DNA of 64,000 nucleotides from Cycas panzhihuaensis (Eukaryota; Cycadophyta), in the NCBI GenBank assembly GCA_023213395.1, contig CM041465.1, positions 240,753,741-240,817,740 of the forward strand. The letters run 5' to 3'. Both the position numbers and the translations under genes were made by a program. Below are positions 54,989 through 64,000 of the stretch, piece after piece. The notes beneath the pieces are model-generated. The model did no database searches, was not told where the DNA came from, and saw only the letters and a list, made by a program, of their open reading frames with translations. The stretch's first letter is position 1; every line of letters begins with the position of its first letter.

Positions 54989-55437
54989 ACCCTCTATCGA
55001 GGTGGCTGGGGATAGTCATATGGAAAGGATGACCTAGGAAGATAGGGTATTGAAGAGATAAGATTCCCAAGAAATCAGTAAATGGAATAAAGATGTACCA
55101 ATCACACTTAGTGGGGCGCTAAGAGCTACGATGTGGCAAAGAGGATGCAAATGGATCACACAGGCTGAGTGACGCTTGAGACAACATAAAGGTGCATAGG
55201 AGGGCTTTGGAGTGCCATGGGGATGCATGCTGATAGATCGTCATAGGTTGAAAGAGTATCAAGTAATATGATCAAGCAACATATGCAAGATGATCACTCA
55301 AATGTGTCAGTCAGCCATGTAGTAAAATGATGCTTCTGTTTACCTTTCTATAGAAGTAACAAAGGCAAAAGCTAGAAACATACCTCTACTTATCTAAGTC
55401 GACTTGATAAGAACCTATTCCTAGTAGCTAGGAAATA
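54989..55437 (-). repeat. Element F: LTR, first part
   Basis: On the minus strand it starts TATTTCCTAGCTACTAGGAA at 55437, matching the LTR start of B (TGTTTCCCAGCTACTGAG). It continues with GACTTAGATAAGTAGAGGTATGTTTC and CCTATGACGATC, shared with all LTRs here. At 54989 it is cut by element C and resumes at 38036. No PPT precedes it: the inner side reads TTTTGCCCTC. Confidence 0.7.
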
Positions 55438-56119
55438 GAGGGCAAAAATGGAATTCATTTTCACGGGCCCCACTATTGATTTGGAGCCCTTCCTTCTATG
55501 CAACAAAGCCCTGCAAAACTTTAGGAGTACTTTATGGGAGATGCAGCCATCAGATCAAGGCATAGAGATAACCCACATAACTGAGATGATGAGATGGCAG
55601 TAGCAAGACTCAATCTAATCAGTGGATCATTTCTTATCCCCTTCATTTTATTTTTTTCATTTAATGGATTTTTTAAGTTTTTGTAGCTTAGTTTTGGCCC
55701 TGTAATGGCAATTTTAGACCCTGTGGAGCCTGAATGAGGCCTAGAGAGGGGTAGGACTAGGGCATTAGGTAGCCCTAGTCTTAATGGGTCAAGCATTGGC
55801 CCACTCAGAGAAAATTTTTGAGTTTTAGGGCATCCCCCTCCTCCCTCACCCTATTTTGGGGAGGGGATAATAAGTGCATTGTGGTAAAGATCACAGTGTC
55901 GTGAAGATTGTTGTAGGGCCACCAAAGAAAACTTGGCAGGGCCTAGGCTAAAGTCTACGGTACCACAGAGTTTAGCATAAGGCAGAGAGTGGCTAATAGA
56001 AAAAAGAAGAAATGGGGCCTGAGGGATGGCTTAGCTTATTCTAATGGAACATGAGGCATCCCAAGGGCGGCAAGGCATACTACGAGGGGTATTTGGACTG
56101 ACATTTGGATTATTTATAG
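55438..56119. promoter_or_regulatory. Element F: upstream region of the antisense gene
   Basis: Homologous, inverted, to 50225-50840 of C and 7714-8335 of B. It holds GTGGTAAAGATCACAGTG (55880-55898) and CTAAAGTCTACGGTACC..AGAGTTTAG (55948-55975), the same two modules as in B and C. It ends at GAATTCATTTTC (55452-55463). The TATATA box, aRNH and PPT found beyond this block in B and C are missing. Confidence 0.5.
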
Positions 56120-58010
56120 GTGGTTATTGCGATGGACAATCGTGAGAACATCAGGGTGGGCATATTGAGCTTTATTGAGATGATATCATGGTGAGACTAG
56201 ATGACTCTAAGATACTGTGAGCTCTTGAAGGTCATATGGATGCCTCAATATGCATCAAATCAATGCCTCCTAGTAGACATAGTCTCCCATTGGGATCGAT
56301 GGAGACACGTTTTCCATCTTCCCTAAGTGGGGGATGTTACTGCCATACCATGAGACATTAGGAGGATTTTGGGGGTACCAGAAGGAGGAGCACTAGCATC
56401 ACTAGGCATGCTACCCAGTATAAATATTGCATACACAAAGGCAACCACATATTTCACAGGATAAGGTAGGTGGGATTGATGAGGGGTATCAGTCCAGGCA
56501 ATGGTGATATCTAGGATTCCTCAAGTGAGAAAGCTTATTACTTTGGCTATTCTATTCTAGATTTCCTAAAAACAAAATTATAGGGATATACCGGGCAAAT
56601 GGATGACCATAGTCAGGAGGTGTGAGGCCAGAGAGAGACTAGATTGGGTTGCCTTGATAGTAGTTAACATGGTAGCATAGTTGGATCAGATCCACGTGGC
56701 AAGAGGTAGATTCTGATATTGTACTCTGTTATAGTGATGGTTTTTTGATCATTTTGGAGTAATAGCACCATCAGGAGGACCACATCCCATCTTGGCATAG
56801 GCACCCATGGTCCACAGATGGCAAGCTCAATTTAGGAGAACCGAGGATCATGTCCATGTATGGAGGTCATTGGAGGCGATGTTGCTCAACCTACTTACCC
56901 TAATAAACTATACGGTTAACCCATATGGAGGGGTACACTAAGAAAGTGATGACGCATCAGGGGATCTAGGAGATGACCCTAACGTGGGTGGAGGCGATGA
57001 TGGGGGTGATGGGGCAGGCTCATCAAGAATTGCAAGAGGTGAGGCAGGCCCATTAGTGCATGTAGGAGGAGATAGAGCACCACATGCACTGGCAGGCAAA
57101 GGGAGAGTAGTGGGTAGGGATCTAGTGGTAGTAGTGGCCATGGTGGTAGCAACAAAGGTAGTGATAGCCACAGTGGAAGGAGGAGCAGAGGTAGGAGATG
57201 GTCCAACAGCCTAGGAGATAGGAGAGGTAGTGTCAGAGGTAGAGGAGAGAGGAGTAGCAGCTGAGGTAGCTCCTATGGAGGAGGTGGTCATTAGAGCTAA
57301 AGAGCCAACCATCCTAGGAGTTGAGACACTATCCTAACTTGATGTCTTTCAATCATTAGCTGCTTAGATAGTTTTCTTTGATTTGATTTAGATGCTTTCA
57401 TATATATATCGTTAGAATGATACATGGTATGTATGGTTTGGTAGGAGTAGGGGAGATGAGGAGGCTACTAGAGGCAGTGGTATGGGAGTTATTTCCCCAA
57501 GTCTACGTGGAGGGACAACCTCCCATCCAAGCTAATGAGGAGCCTCGATCAGTGGGGGTACATACAGTGGCATTTGCACCATTGATCAGATCTAGAGATA
57601 TGTGGGTAGTAGAGTCCCAAGGATACTAGATGAGGATGGGGTAGGTATAGGGAGAGCTAGATGGACTTCACACAGAGAGGGACCAGATAGCCATGGAGAG
57701 GGGCAGCCTATGAGGCCAAGTCCAGGCACTGGAGGCCTAGGGAAGAGGAGCAGCAGGAAGAGATATGAGGAGTGAGATTAGGATTGCCATGCTAGAGGAG
57801 AGGCTTTAGAGAGCAGAGAGGGAGAGAGATCATATCTAAGTAAGATACAATCAGCTAGTAGAGCAGGTCACTACTAGATCATCATGGAGTAGATCTCACA
57901 CTCAAAAGATGACGATAACCTAGAGGAGGCCTCGAGATGAGGGGAGTGATGCAAAAAGCTCACAGTAGCATCAGAGGAGCCCGTGAGGCATGTGGTCTCC
58001 TAGCAAGGAG
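56120..58010 (+). pseudogene. Element F: antisense PMD-like gene, exons 2 and 3
   Basis: Plus strand, opposite to gag-pol of F. MDNRENIRVGILSFIEM at 56132 opens exon 2. LLVDIVSHWDRWRHVFHLP, DIRRILGVPEGGA and RQIPQVRKLITL-like segments follow, then RDIPGKWM, ARERLDWVALIVVNMVA, GPHPILA..APMVHRWQAQF and an acidic Gly-rich segment (56950-57010). After the relic intron (57321-57444) exon 3 holds VVWELFPQVYVEGQPPIQA, SRDMWVVES, an RDHI..RYNQLVEQVTT helix and RRPRDEGS with MWSPSKES. It is collinear with B and C, with many in-frame stops. Region 56984-57214 is open in frame with Gly/Val-rich repeats. Confidence 0.62.
57321..57444 (+). other. Element F: relic intron 2 of the antisense gene
   Basis: 124 bp at the position of the introns in B and C. 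The acceptor TTTGGTAG|GAGT is intact; the donor reads AGGAG|TTGAGACAC where B and C have GTGAGAC, a single change that destroys it. Confidence 0.6.
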
Positions 58011-58870
58011 TCTCACAAATGAGGAGATGATACCTCCTGAGGGCAAGGCATCGAGGAGCTTGATGCATTATTAGTTTTGGGCAGGAAAGCATTAGACGTC
58101 TAGGGAGTCACACCATATGTAGACATATGATTGTACTCCTCCCTACAAGGATTCCATCTTCTTAAGGTATGATGCCTAGATGATGTACTATATGACATTG
58201 TATGGTATGATTTATAGGTATATAGACAGGGGCCAATTGGTACCCCATTTGACCCATGATAATGATATTATGATGGCTTTGTGATGTTGTTGTATTGTTT
58301 ATTTATTTATGTATATACATGGAGAGATAGATGCATGTAGATATAGGTGCACGGGTGCATAGAGGATTATGCATTATAATGGTTTTAGTTGATTGTTATA
58401 TATGGTTTTTATTATTAGATCATGTGTAGGTGACACTTGCATCTCCTTTCATGTAAGACCACACTCGTACTGGGCATACACAACCACCATGTGTATAGGT
58501 GATAGGCATGTATGAATCTAGGAGAGGGAGAGCCATGCATGTCCATCGAAGGAGCATAACAGATATGCATAGGAAACAATGATAAAAAAAGAGTATAGAT
58601 ACTCAAGCAAGAGGCCCTTGTTGGGGTGCGATTCAGAGCTCAAGAGTGAAGGAAGTTTACATAGCCAACTAAGAGGAGAGGTTTCCCTCGAAAGAGAAAC
58701 AAAAGATGATTTGCAAGTGATGAAACCATAAAGATGAAAGGCCACTCTAAGTTCCCATCCTACCTGTGGTTAAGGGGAAATGGGGACACACTTAGAGTGG
58801 TAATTTAGGCTTATTTTAGAGCGAGAGGAAAGAAGGGGTGTGCCTAATCTACTCAAGAGTAGTGAAGGTC
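58011..58870 (-). other. Element F: region between integrase and antisense gene
   Basis: The inverted counterpart of 4920-5655 and 47643-48219. It contains CAATTGGTACCCCATTTGAC (58234), matching the CAAATGGGGTGCCAATTG block of C. No domain is seen. Confidence 0.45.
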
Positions 58871-60170
58871 ACATATAGAACTTCTTTAAGAATTTACCAT
58901 TGACAGCTTTCTCAAATTTGAAACCTTATAGAGTTGTGATCCTATAGGTGCCATTATCGAGGCTTTCAAGAATGATGAAAGGACCAACCCATTTAGGCTT
59001 GTAGTTAGACAAGCAATCGTGGAGATATTCTAGCTTGAGGATGTGGCCCCCCAGATGCAAAGGGCAAGGGTGAAGATATTTATCATACGTTCTTTACGCC
59101 CTGGCTTTATAGGCAAAGTTCACTTGATATGCGATCAAACTTCTCTCATCTAAAGCTTCGAGGTCAAGGAGGCAGGCCTGGCAGTGGGATTCCTTATTAA
59201 TAAAACCTTGAAGTAAGATATACAAGGAGGAAATTTTAACTTCCAAGGGGAGGACCGCCTTAGTTTCATACACGAGGGACAACAGGGTCATCCCTGTGGC
59301 CATGCGAATGGAAGTGTAGTACGCCCATAAAGCAGAGGGGAGTTGAAGATGCCAATCCTTTTGGGACTGAGTGACAAATTTCTTTAGGATGTTAATAAGA
59401 GCCTTGTTGAAGGACTCGATTTGGCCATTGGCTTAAAGGTAATAGGGAGAAGAGGTCTTATGGGATATACAAAACTTCCCACAAAGCTCGTCCATTTCCT
59501 TATTACAAAAGGGAGTTCCATTATTTATGATTAAGATATTAAAACCCTGAATCAGCAGATAATATATTGGTAGATGAAAGTAGTTATAGTCTTACCAGAA
59601 GTGGAAGACAAGGGGATCACTTCAACCCATTTAGTGAAATACTCTATCACAATCAAGATAAACTTGTATTACGATAAAGAAGGAGGGGTTATAGGCTCGA
59701 TGAGGTCTAATCCCCATTAGGAGAATGGCCATAGAGAGATAATAGGGTGTAGGGCCTTAGAAGGTAAATGGATGATGTTGGCGTAGTCCTGACACCCATA
59801 ACATTGCAAACCATAGGTATGGAAATCCTTGAAAAGGGACGACCAATAATAACCCATGTGAAAGATCCTATGGCCATGGATTGGCCCCCCAAGTAGCCCC
59901 CACCAATGTCATTATAGCATTCGCAAAGTATCTGGTTCATCTCATTAGGGTTGACGCAGCAAAGGAGGACCCCATCAAAGGATCTTTTGTATAATACCTC
60001 CTCCATGAGGAAACACTGCCTAGTAGTGGCCCTGACACATGACCTCACCTTGTCACTAGCGTAAGGATGATACTGCTATTTAGTAAGGTATCGTATGGTA
60101 TCCCTATATCATTTACTATTAGTCAATGGACGAGGGGACAAGACTTGAATGAAAAAAATAAGCTCATCCG
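58871..60170 (-). pseudogene. Element F: integrase
   Basis: Minus strand. VLYKRSFDGVLLCCVNPNEM and LCECYNDIGGGYLGGQSMA (the H2C2 finger, with His lost) lie at 60020-59880. The core is shifted but shows LSLYGHSPNGD (WPF..WGLD equivalent), YIIC.FRV and the region of the second Asp near 59520. The C-terminal part at 59303-59094 has SLVYETKAVLPLEVKI and ACLLDLEALDER; the end near 58890 is LRKLSMVNS in a shifted frame. It aligns with 46277-47642 of C. Confidence 0.8.
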
Positions 60171-60690
60171 ATAAGGAATCATCAACAAGGGTGTTTGAAG
60201 AGTTAGGGATGGGAGTATTATCTAGTTGTTTAGTAACCACCATCCCCTTCTTTGCATTCCTATTAATGATTTAGAGATTATATTCTTAAAGGAGGATGGC
60301 CCACTTTCTAGTCCTACCAGTTAAGTCAGATTGGGTTAGGAGGTATCTCAATGGATCATATTGGACAATCACTTGAGTGGTGTTACTAAGCAAGTAATGC
60401 CTAAATTTCTTGGTCGCGTGTACTAAGGCAAGGCATTCCTTCTCGGTAGGGGAATAATTGAACTCAGCAATTACTAGGATGTGACTAATAAAGTAGATAG
60501 CCCTCTTAGTTCCTAAATCATCCTCTTGGGCAAGCATAGCCCCTAAGGATTCATCAATAGTTGAGGTATAAAGGATAAAAGGTCAATCGAAGAGGGGAGG
60601 CACCAAGATTAGGGCATAAGCCAAGGCACTTTTAAGCTCTTCAAAAGCTTCCTGAGCCTTTAAAGACCAAATAAATGGGGCCCCCTTCTT
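60171..60690 (-). pseudogene. Element F: classical gypsy RNase H, degenerate active site
   Basis: KKGAPFIWSLKAQEAFEELK leads into PFILYTSTIDESLGAMLAQE, RAIYFISHILVIAEFNYSPT, EKECLALVHATKKFRHYLLS and VIVQYDPLRYLLTQ (60537-60286 open). As in element C the first catalytic Asp (LYTDAS in active elements) is replaced, here LYTSTI. LLTQSDLTGRTRKWAILL then leads to the integrase. Confidence 0.8.
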
Positions 60691-61617
60691 TAATAAGTTA
60701 GTGAGGGATTAAGTGTTTATGGTGAAGTTTACTAAAAAATGCCTAAGGAAACCCAACCTACCCAAGAACGACTTGATTTGCCATTGAGTCTTGGGAGGAC
60801 GCATGTGAAGGATGGCCTTAACTTTATCGGGATTAATCTAGATTCCTTGTTTTGAAACAAGGGAACTTAAAAGTTTGTCAAATATTATGACAAACATACA
60901 TTTAAGAGGATTCAAGCTAATATACTATTTACAACACTTAGCAAAAATAACACGCAAATCATCAGGATGGTGGGCCCTTTTATGCAAAAGACCCATCATG
61001 TCATCCATGAAGTCCTCGAGGGTTTTATTTATGAGATCATGAAAGATTAGCTGCATCACTCTTTGGTAAGTGGAACCTACATTTTTCAGTCCAAAGGGCA
61101 TCATTTTGTAAGCAAAGGTACCCCAAGGACTAGTGAAGGCCATTTTATAATGGTCTTCAGGAGAGATCTAGATCTGGTTGTACTCAGAGAAGCCATCCAT
61201 CAAGGACATGACTTTGAATCCAATGGTTCGATTCATGATTTGATCAATGAAATATAGATAGAAGTTATCTTTAGGACATGCATTGTAGATATCACAGAAA
61301 TCAACATATATCTAGATCGTTCTGTTCATTTTAGCAACAGAAATGATATTTGAGACCCACTTGGGGTAATCGATGGAGGTGATCAACCTTGCATCCAAGA
61401 GTTTCTCAACTTCCATCTTCATAGTGGTAGATAGTTTAGGATGGAGGGGGCACTGCTTTTGCCACATAGGGTAAGCGTCCAAAATAGTAGTAAGGTTATG
61501 GGTGATAATAGAGGGGTCTATTCCCTTCATGCCAGTGTAATCCCATGTGAAAACATCACGAAGCCCATGAAAAATAAGAGTGTATTCCTTCATTTCCTCA
61601 TGGTTGCCCCCATGCAC
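60691..61617 (-). pseudogene. Element F: reverse transcriptase
   Basis: One minus-strand frame with few stops. MKEYTLIFHGLRDVFTWDYT and MKGIDPSIITHNL lead to KMEVEKLLDARLITSIDYPK and WVSNIISVAKMNRTI. After a stop come VDFCDIYNACPKDNF, VMSLMDGFSEYNQI, MAFTSPWGTFAYKMMPFGLK, NVGSTYQRVM and LEDFMDDMMGLLHK with the FMDD variant. KSFLGRLGFLRHFLVNF (60770) is the connection. It is better preserved than the RT of C. Confidence 0.87.
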
Positions 61618-61724
61618 AAGGCATTCCCTTCCTCGAAATGAAGGGAAGCTTGGTCAATAGGAAGGGGTGAAGAAGAGCTAGGCAGACTTGGGTCAGCTAA
61701 GGATGACCTAAGGGCTAGAATCTT

Positions 61725-62400
61725 CTAGTAACCAAGTTTATGGTGACCAGGAGGGAGGTTGGGTATGGAGCTCGCTAAATGCTCTAACAACACCTCGTCA
61801 TTCTTAAAGAAGTCCACCCCATAGATAGTTATGCTTGGAGAAGATGAGGAATGAAGAGCAGGAGGAGCGACGGGACCATAACAGTCGACCCACCACTCAA
61901 TATAGTCAGGAGACTCTTCAAAAGAGGTGGAGGGTGATCTCCTATAATAGGTGACAAGAGGTTCTCTTACCTTGCCACTTGAGGAGGGTGATGAGATGGA
62001 AGACAAAGTAAGAAGAGAAGTCACACAAGAAACAGGAGTAGCAACATGTGACTCAGCAAGAAGGCTAGGCTTCTCAATGGAAGAGGCTTCAGGTTGAGAC
62101 CTAAAATGAAGCAAACACCCCCTACTCATGTTTAGGAGGTATATAGGATAAGGGAGGTCCTTATCATCACTGTTAGACTCATTGTTACTCAATACGGTGA
62201 GGTACCCATAACTCCCCACACAATAGGTGTGAAACGAATGAGGTTGGAGGAAGAAGAGGAAGGGCCTTCTTCCAAATAAGACAAACTAGGAATGTTAATA
62301 GAGCAAGCAGAAGCATGGGTGGATGGGCCTTTATTGCCCTTCGTCGGGTCACAAACTACTTGACAGGATTGATGTAATTGCCTAATGGGAGGAGGCTCCC
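61725..62400 (-). pseudogene. Element F: protease to RT linker
   Basis: Two open stretches, 62473-62189 and 62219-61725, overlapping with a frame change. Blocks GPSTHASACSI, RFTPI, GSYGYLTVLSNNES, YIEWWVDCYGPVAPPA and VDFFKNDEVLLEHL recur in C, so the linker is a conserved, probably disordered, part of the polyprotein. Confidence 0.6.
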
Positions 62401-62890
62401 AGGAAACAACCTTCATTCGCCCCTTGTGGACAAACTTGAGTTGTCCCCAACGAGACAAACACATAGCTTCCATCTGGTCGAGCTATGGATATCCCAACAA
62501 AAGATTATAGTCCACATCTACATCAAGGACTATAATATTAGTGAGGAAGGTTTTATTCTCAAGGGTAAGAGGAATGAAAACATATCCTAAAGGCATTTTC
62601 TTGCTACCATTGTAGCCTTAATAATGCCATGGGATAGGCTTAAGAGCTACTATGCCTAACTCTTGCATGATTCGTGAGGGCACAGCATTGATAGAAGAAT
62701 TGTTGTCTATAATAGTTCTTCGAAGGGTACACTCAGGAGTGTTTATGGATATAGTGAAAGGGTAGCACCATTGGCGTTCCCTTTCACTGGTTGAGGGGAT
62801 ATCTTTAAGGTTGAATGAGATAACAGGTTCACAGCTTAGGGCAACCCCCAAGGCATGAACGAAAGCATCGACCAATCCTAAAGTCTTTAG
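62401..62890 (-). pseudogene. Element F: aspartic protease
   Basis: YPFTISINTPECTLRRTIID, then NNSSINAVPSRIMQELGI (62875-62618 open): the active-site triad reads D-N-N where C has D-N-G. ALGVALSCEPVISFNL precedes it. The second half, with the MEAMCLSRWGQLKFVHKG segment, is at 62473-62420. Confidence 0.72.
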
Positions 62891-64000
62891 GAGGAGATCA
62901 CGCTACTCTAGACAGCTTCTCAAGACGTCTATCATGGACATCTTTGCAGCCACCATGTGGATCTTATCGATGATGGAGAAGGGTTTTCCCTTCCCGGTGG
63001 GTTAGGGAAGCGACTTTCAAAAATCATAATAACTAAGGTGAATGGGGATTGTCTTGGGAAGTAGTAGAATCTTTGAAGGAGGATTCTCTAAAAGAGGGTC
63101 AAGATGAGAGGAAGGAGAAGTACCTATGGATTCTTTAGCCACTTAAGACCGAGTCAAAGCATATAAAGGCATGGTCTCAAGCATCTGGATAACCATCTTT
63201 CCCTTATTTTGGGATCGAGAGGGAGAAGGAGTTTGACGATGAGAATCAGAAGAGGAGGAAGAGTTCCTTACCCCCTTCCCCTTAGCTTGTGTAGGACGAA
63301 GGTTAGTGGATCTTCTCCTATTTCAATTCCCCTTTTGCTAGGTATATTAATCTCGTTCCTCATGTTTGGGGAAGGGGTCTCTATGAACGGGTTCATTTAG
63401 ATTAGGCCTAGATGCCCATTTAGGAGAGAAGTCATGATGTAGGGTAGATTTAGGATGCTGCACCCTATATTGATAGTACTTATAGAAGCACTCACCATGA
63501 ATGGAGCACCATTTCTTCTCCATGAAAGAATTCATCTTCCTCGCTTGAGAATCATGGGTATTTCTATTCTTGGAAGGTGTGACTTGGGAGGCTTGATGAA
63601 TGGGTTTATGGGAAGTTAGTGATGAATGGCGTGCTTGGAGTTTAAGCTCCTTTATCATATGTTTAAAAGAACTTATGGAAGAAGTCAATGGGTCCAAATT
63701 CTTCTCCATTAAATGGGTTGAAGACTTGGAAGGTTATTGAGTTTTGGTGTCACGAGATGCAAGGGGATACCTCATGTCGTTGCAACGGCCTAAGAGATTT
63801 CTTGAAACTACTTTAATCTCAATAGCCTCGAGAGCCAAACATTTAGCTATAGTGGAGTCACATGTTATTGCCCCTATCTTGAGGACTTCAACATGTACTT
63901 TGAGATGAAGAGCATTTACAAAAAGATCCCTCTTTAACTCCTCAGGCAGGGTTGCCTTAGTGGAATGGAGGAGATTATGGAAATGCCTGATAAAGTCACG
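62891..64000 (-). pseudogene. Element F: gag, C-terminal part
   Basis: Runs off the window. From the edge: LPEELKRDLFVNALHLKVHV, then MEKNLDPLTSSISSFKHMIK and ELKLQARHSSLTSHKP (63709-63347 open), then the zinc-knuckle segment CSIHGECFYKYYQYR. There the second His and last Cys of C-x2-H-x4-H-x4-C are replaced by Tyr. KWASRPNLNEPVHRDPFPKH also occurs in C. The region 63340-62891 is Ser/Pro-rich linker to the protease. Confidence 0.75.

Overview
This window is plant nuclear DNA made entirely of retrotransposons nested in one another. I see no cellular gene, tRNA, rRNA or CRISPR array. The evidence is recognisable plant Ty3/gypsy and Ty1/copia gag-pol domains, long terminal repeats (LTRs), tRNA-Met-type primer sites, polypurine tracts (PPTs) and a target-site duplication. 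A large, repeat-rich seed-plant genome is likely; the species cannot be told. All copies are decayed, mostly by transitions, and full of stop codons and frameshifts.

Layout. (A) 1-3488, +: the end of a gypsy element, with an archaeal-type RNase H (aRNH), a PPT and an LTR. It interrupts (B). (B) 3489 to about 12980, +: the 3' half of a related element, with RNase H tail, integrase, an antisense gene, aRNH, PPT and LTR. (D) about 12985-20545, -: gag and 5' region of a second gypsy family, interrupted at 16256-19563 by a short gag-only LTR element with two 225-bp LTRs. 20546-21335: a broken copia RT fragment. (E) 21336-25383 and 33244 to about 35435, +: the same family as D, facing away from it, interrupted at 25384-33243 by a copia element (G, -). 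(F) - strand: LTR at about 35436-38036 and 54989-55437, internal part 55438-64000. (C) 38037-54988, +: a complete 17-kb gypsy element inserted inside the LTR of F.

A, B, C and F form one superfamily with an unusual plan, readable end to end in C: LTR, gag, protease, RT, RNase H, integrase, then an antisense gene resembling the plant mobile domain (PMD) family, then a separate aRNH next to the PPT, then LTR. The PMD-like gene lies at the same place in B, C and F, is always antisense to gag-pol, and keeps an intron of 113-128 bp at the same position. Its upstream region carries GGTACC-centred inverted repeats resembling those in the U3 part of the LTRs. The classical RNase H lacks its first catalytic Asp in both readable copies, which fits replacement by the aRNH. 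The plan points to the Tat branch of Ty3/gypsy, but lineage was judged by eye only.

The antisense PMD-like gene, its retained intron, the shared palindromic module and the aRNH beside the PPT are the most interesting material here.
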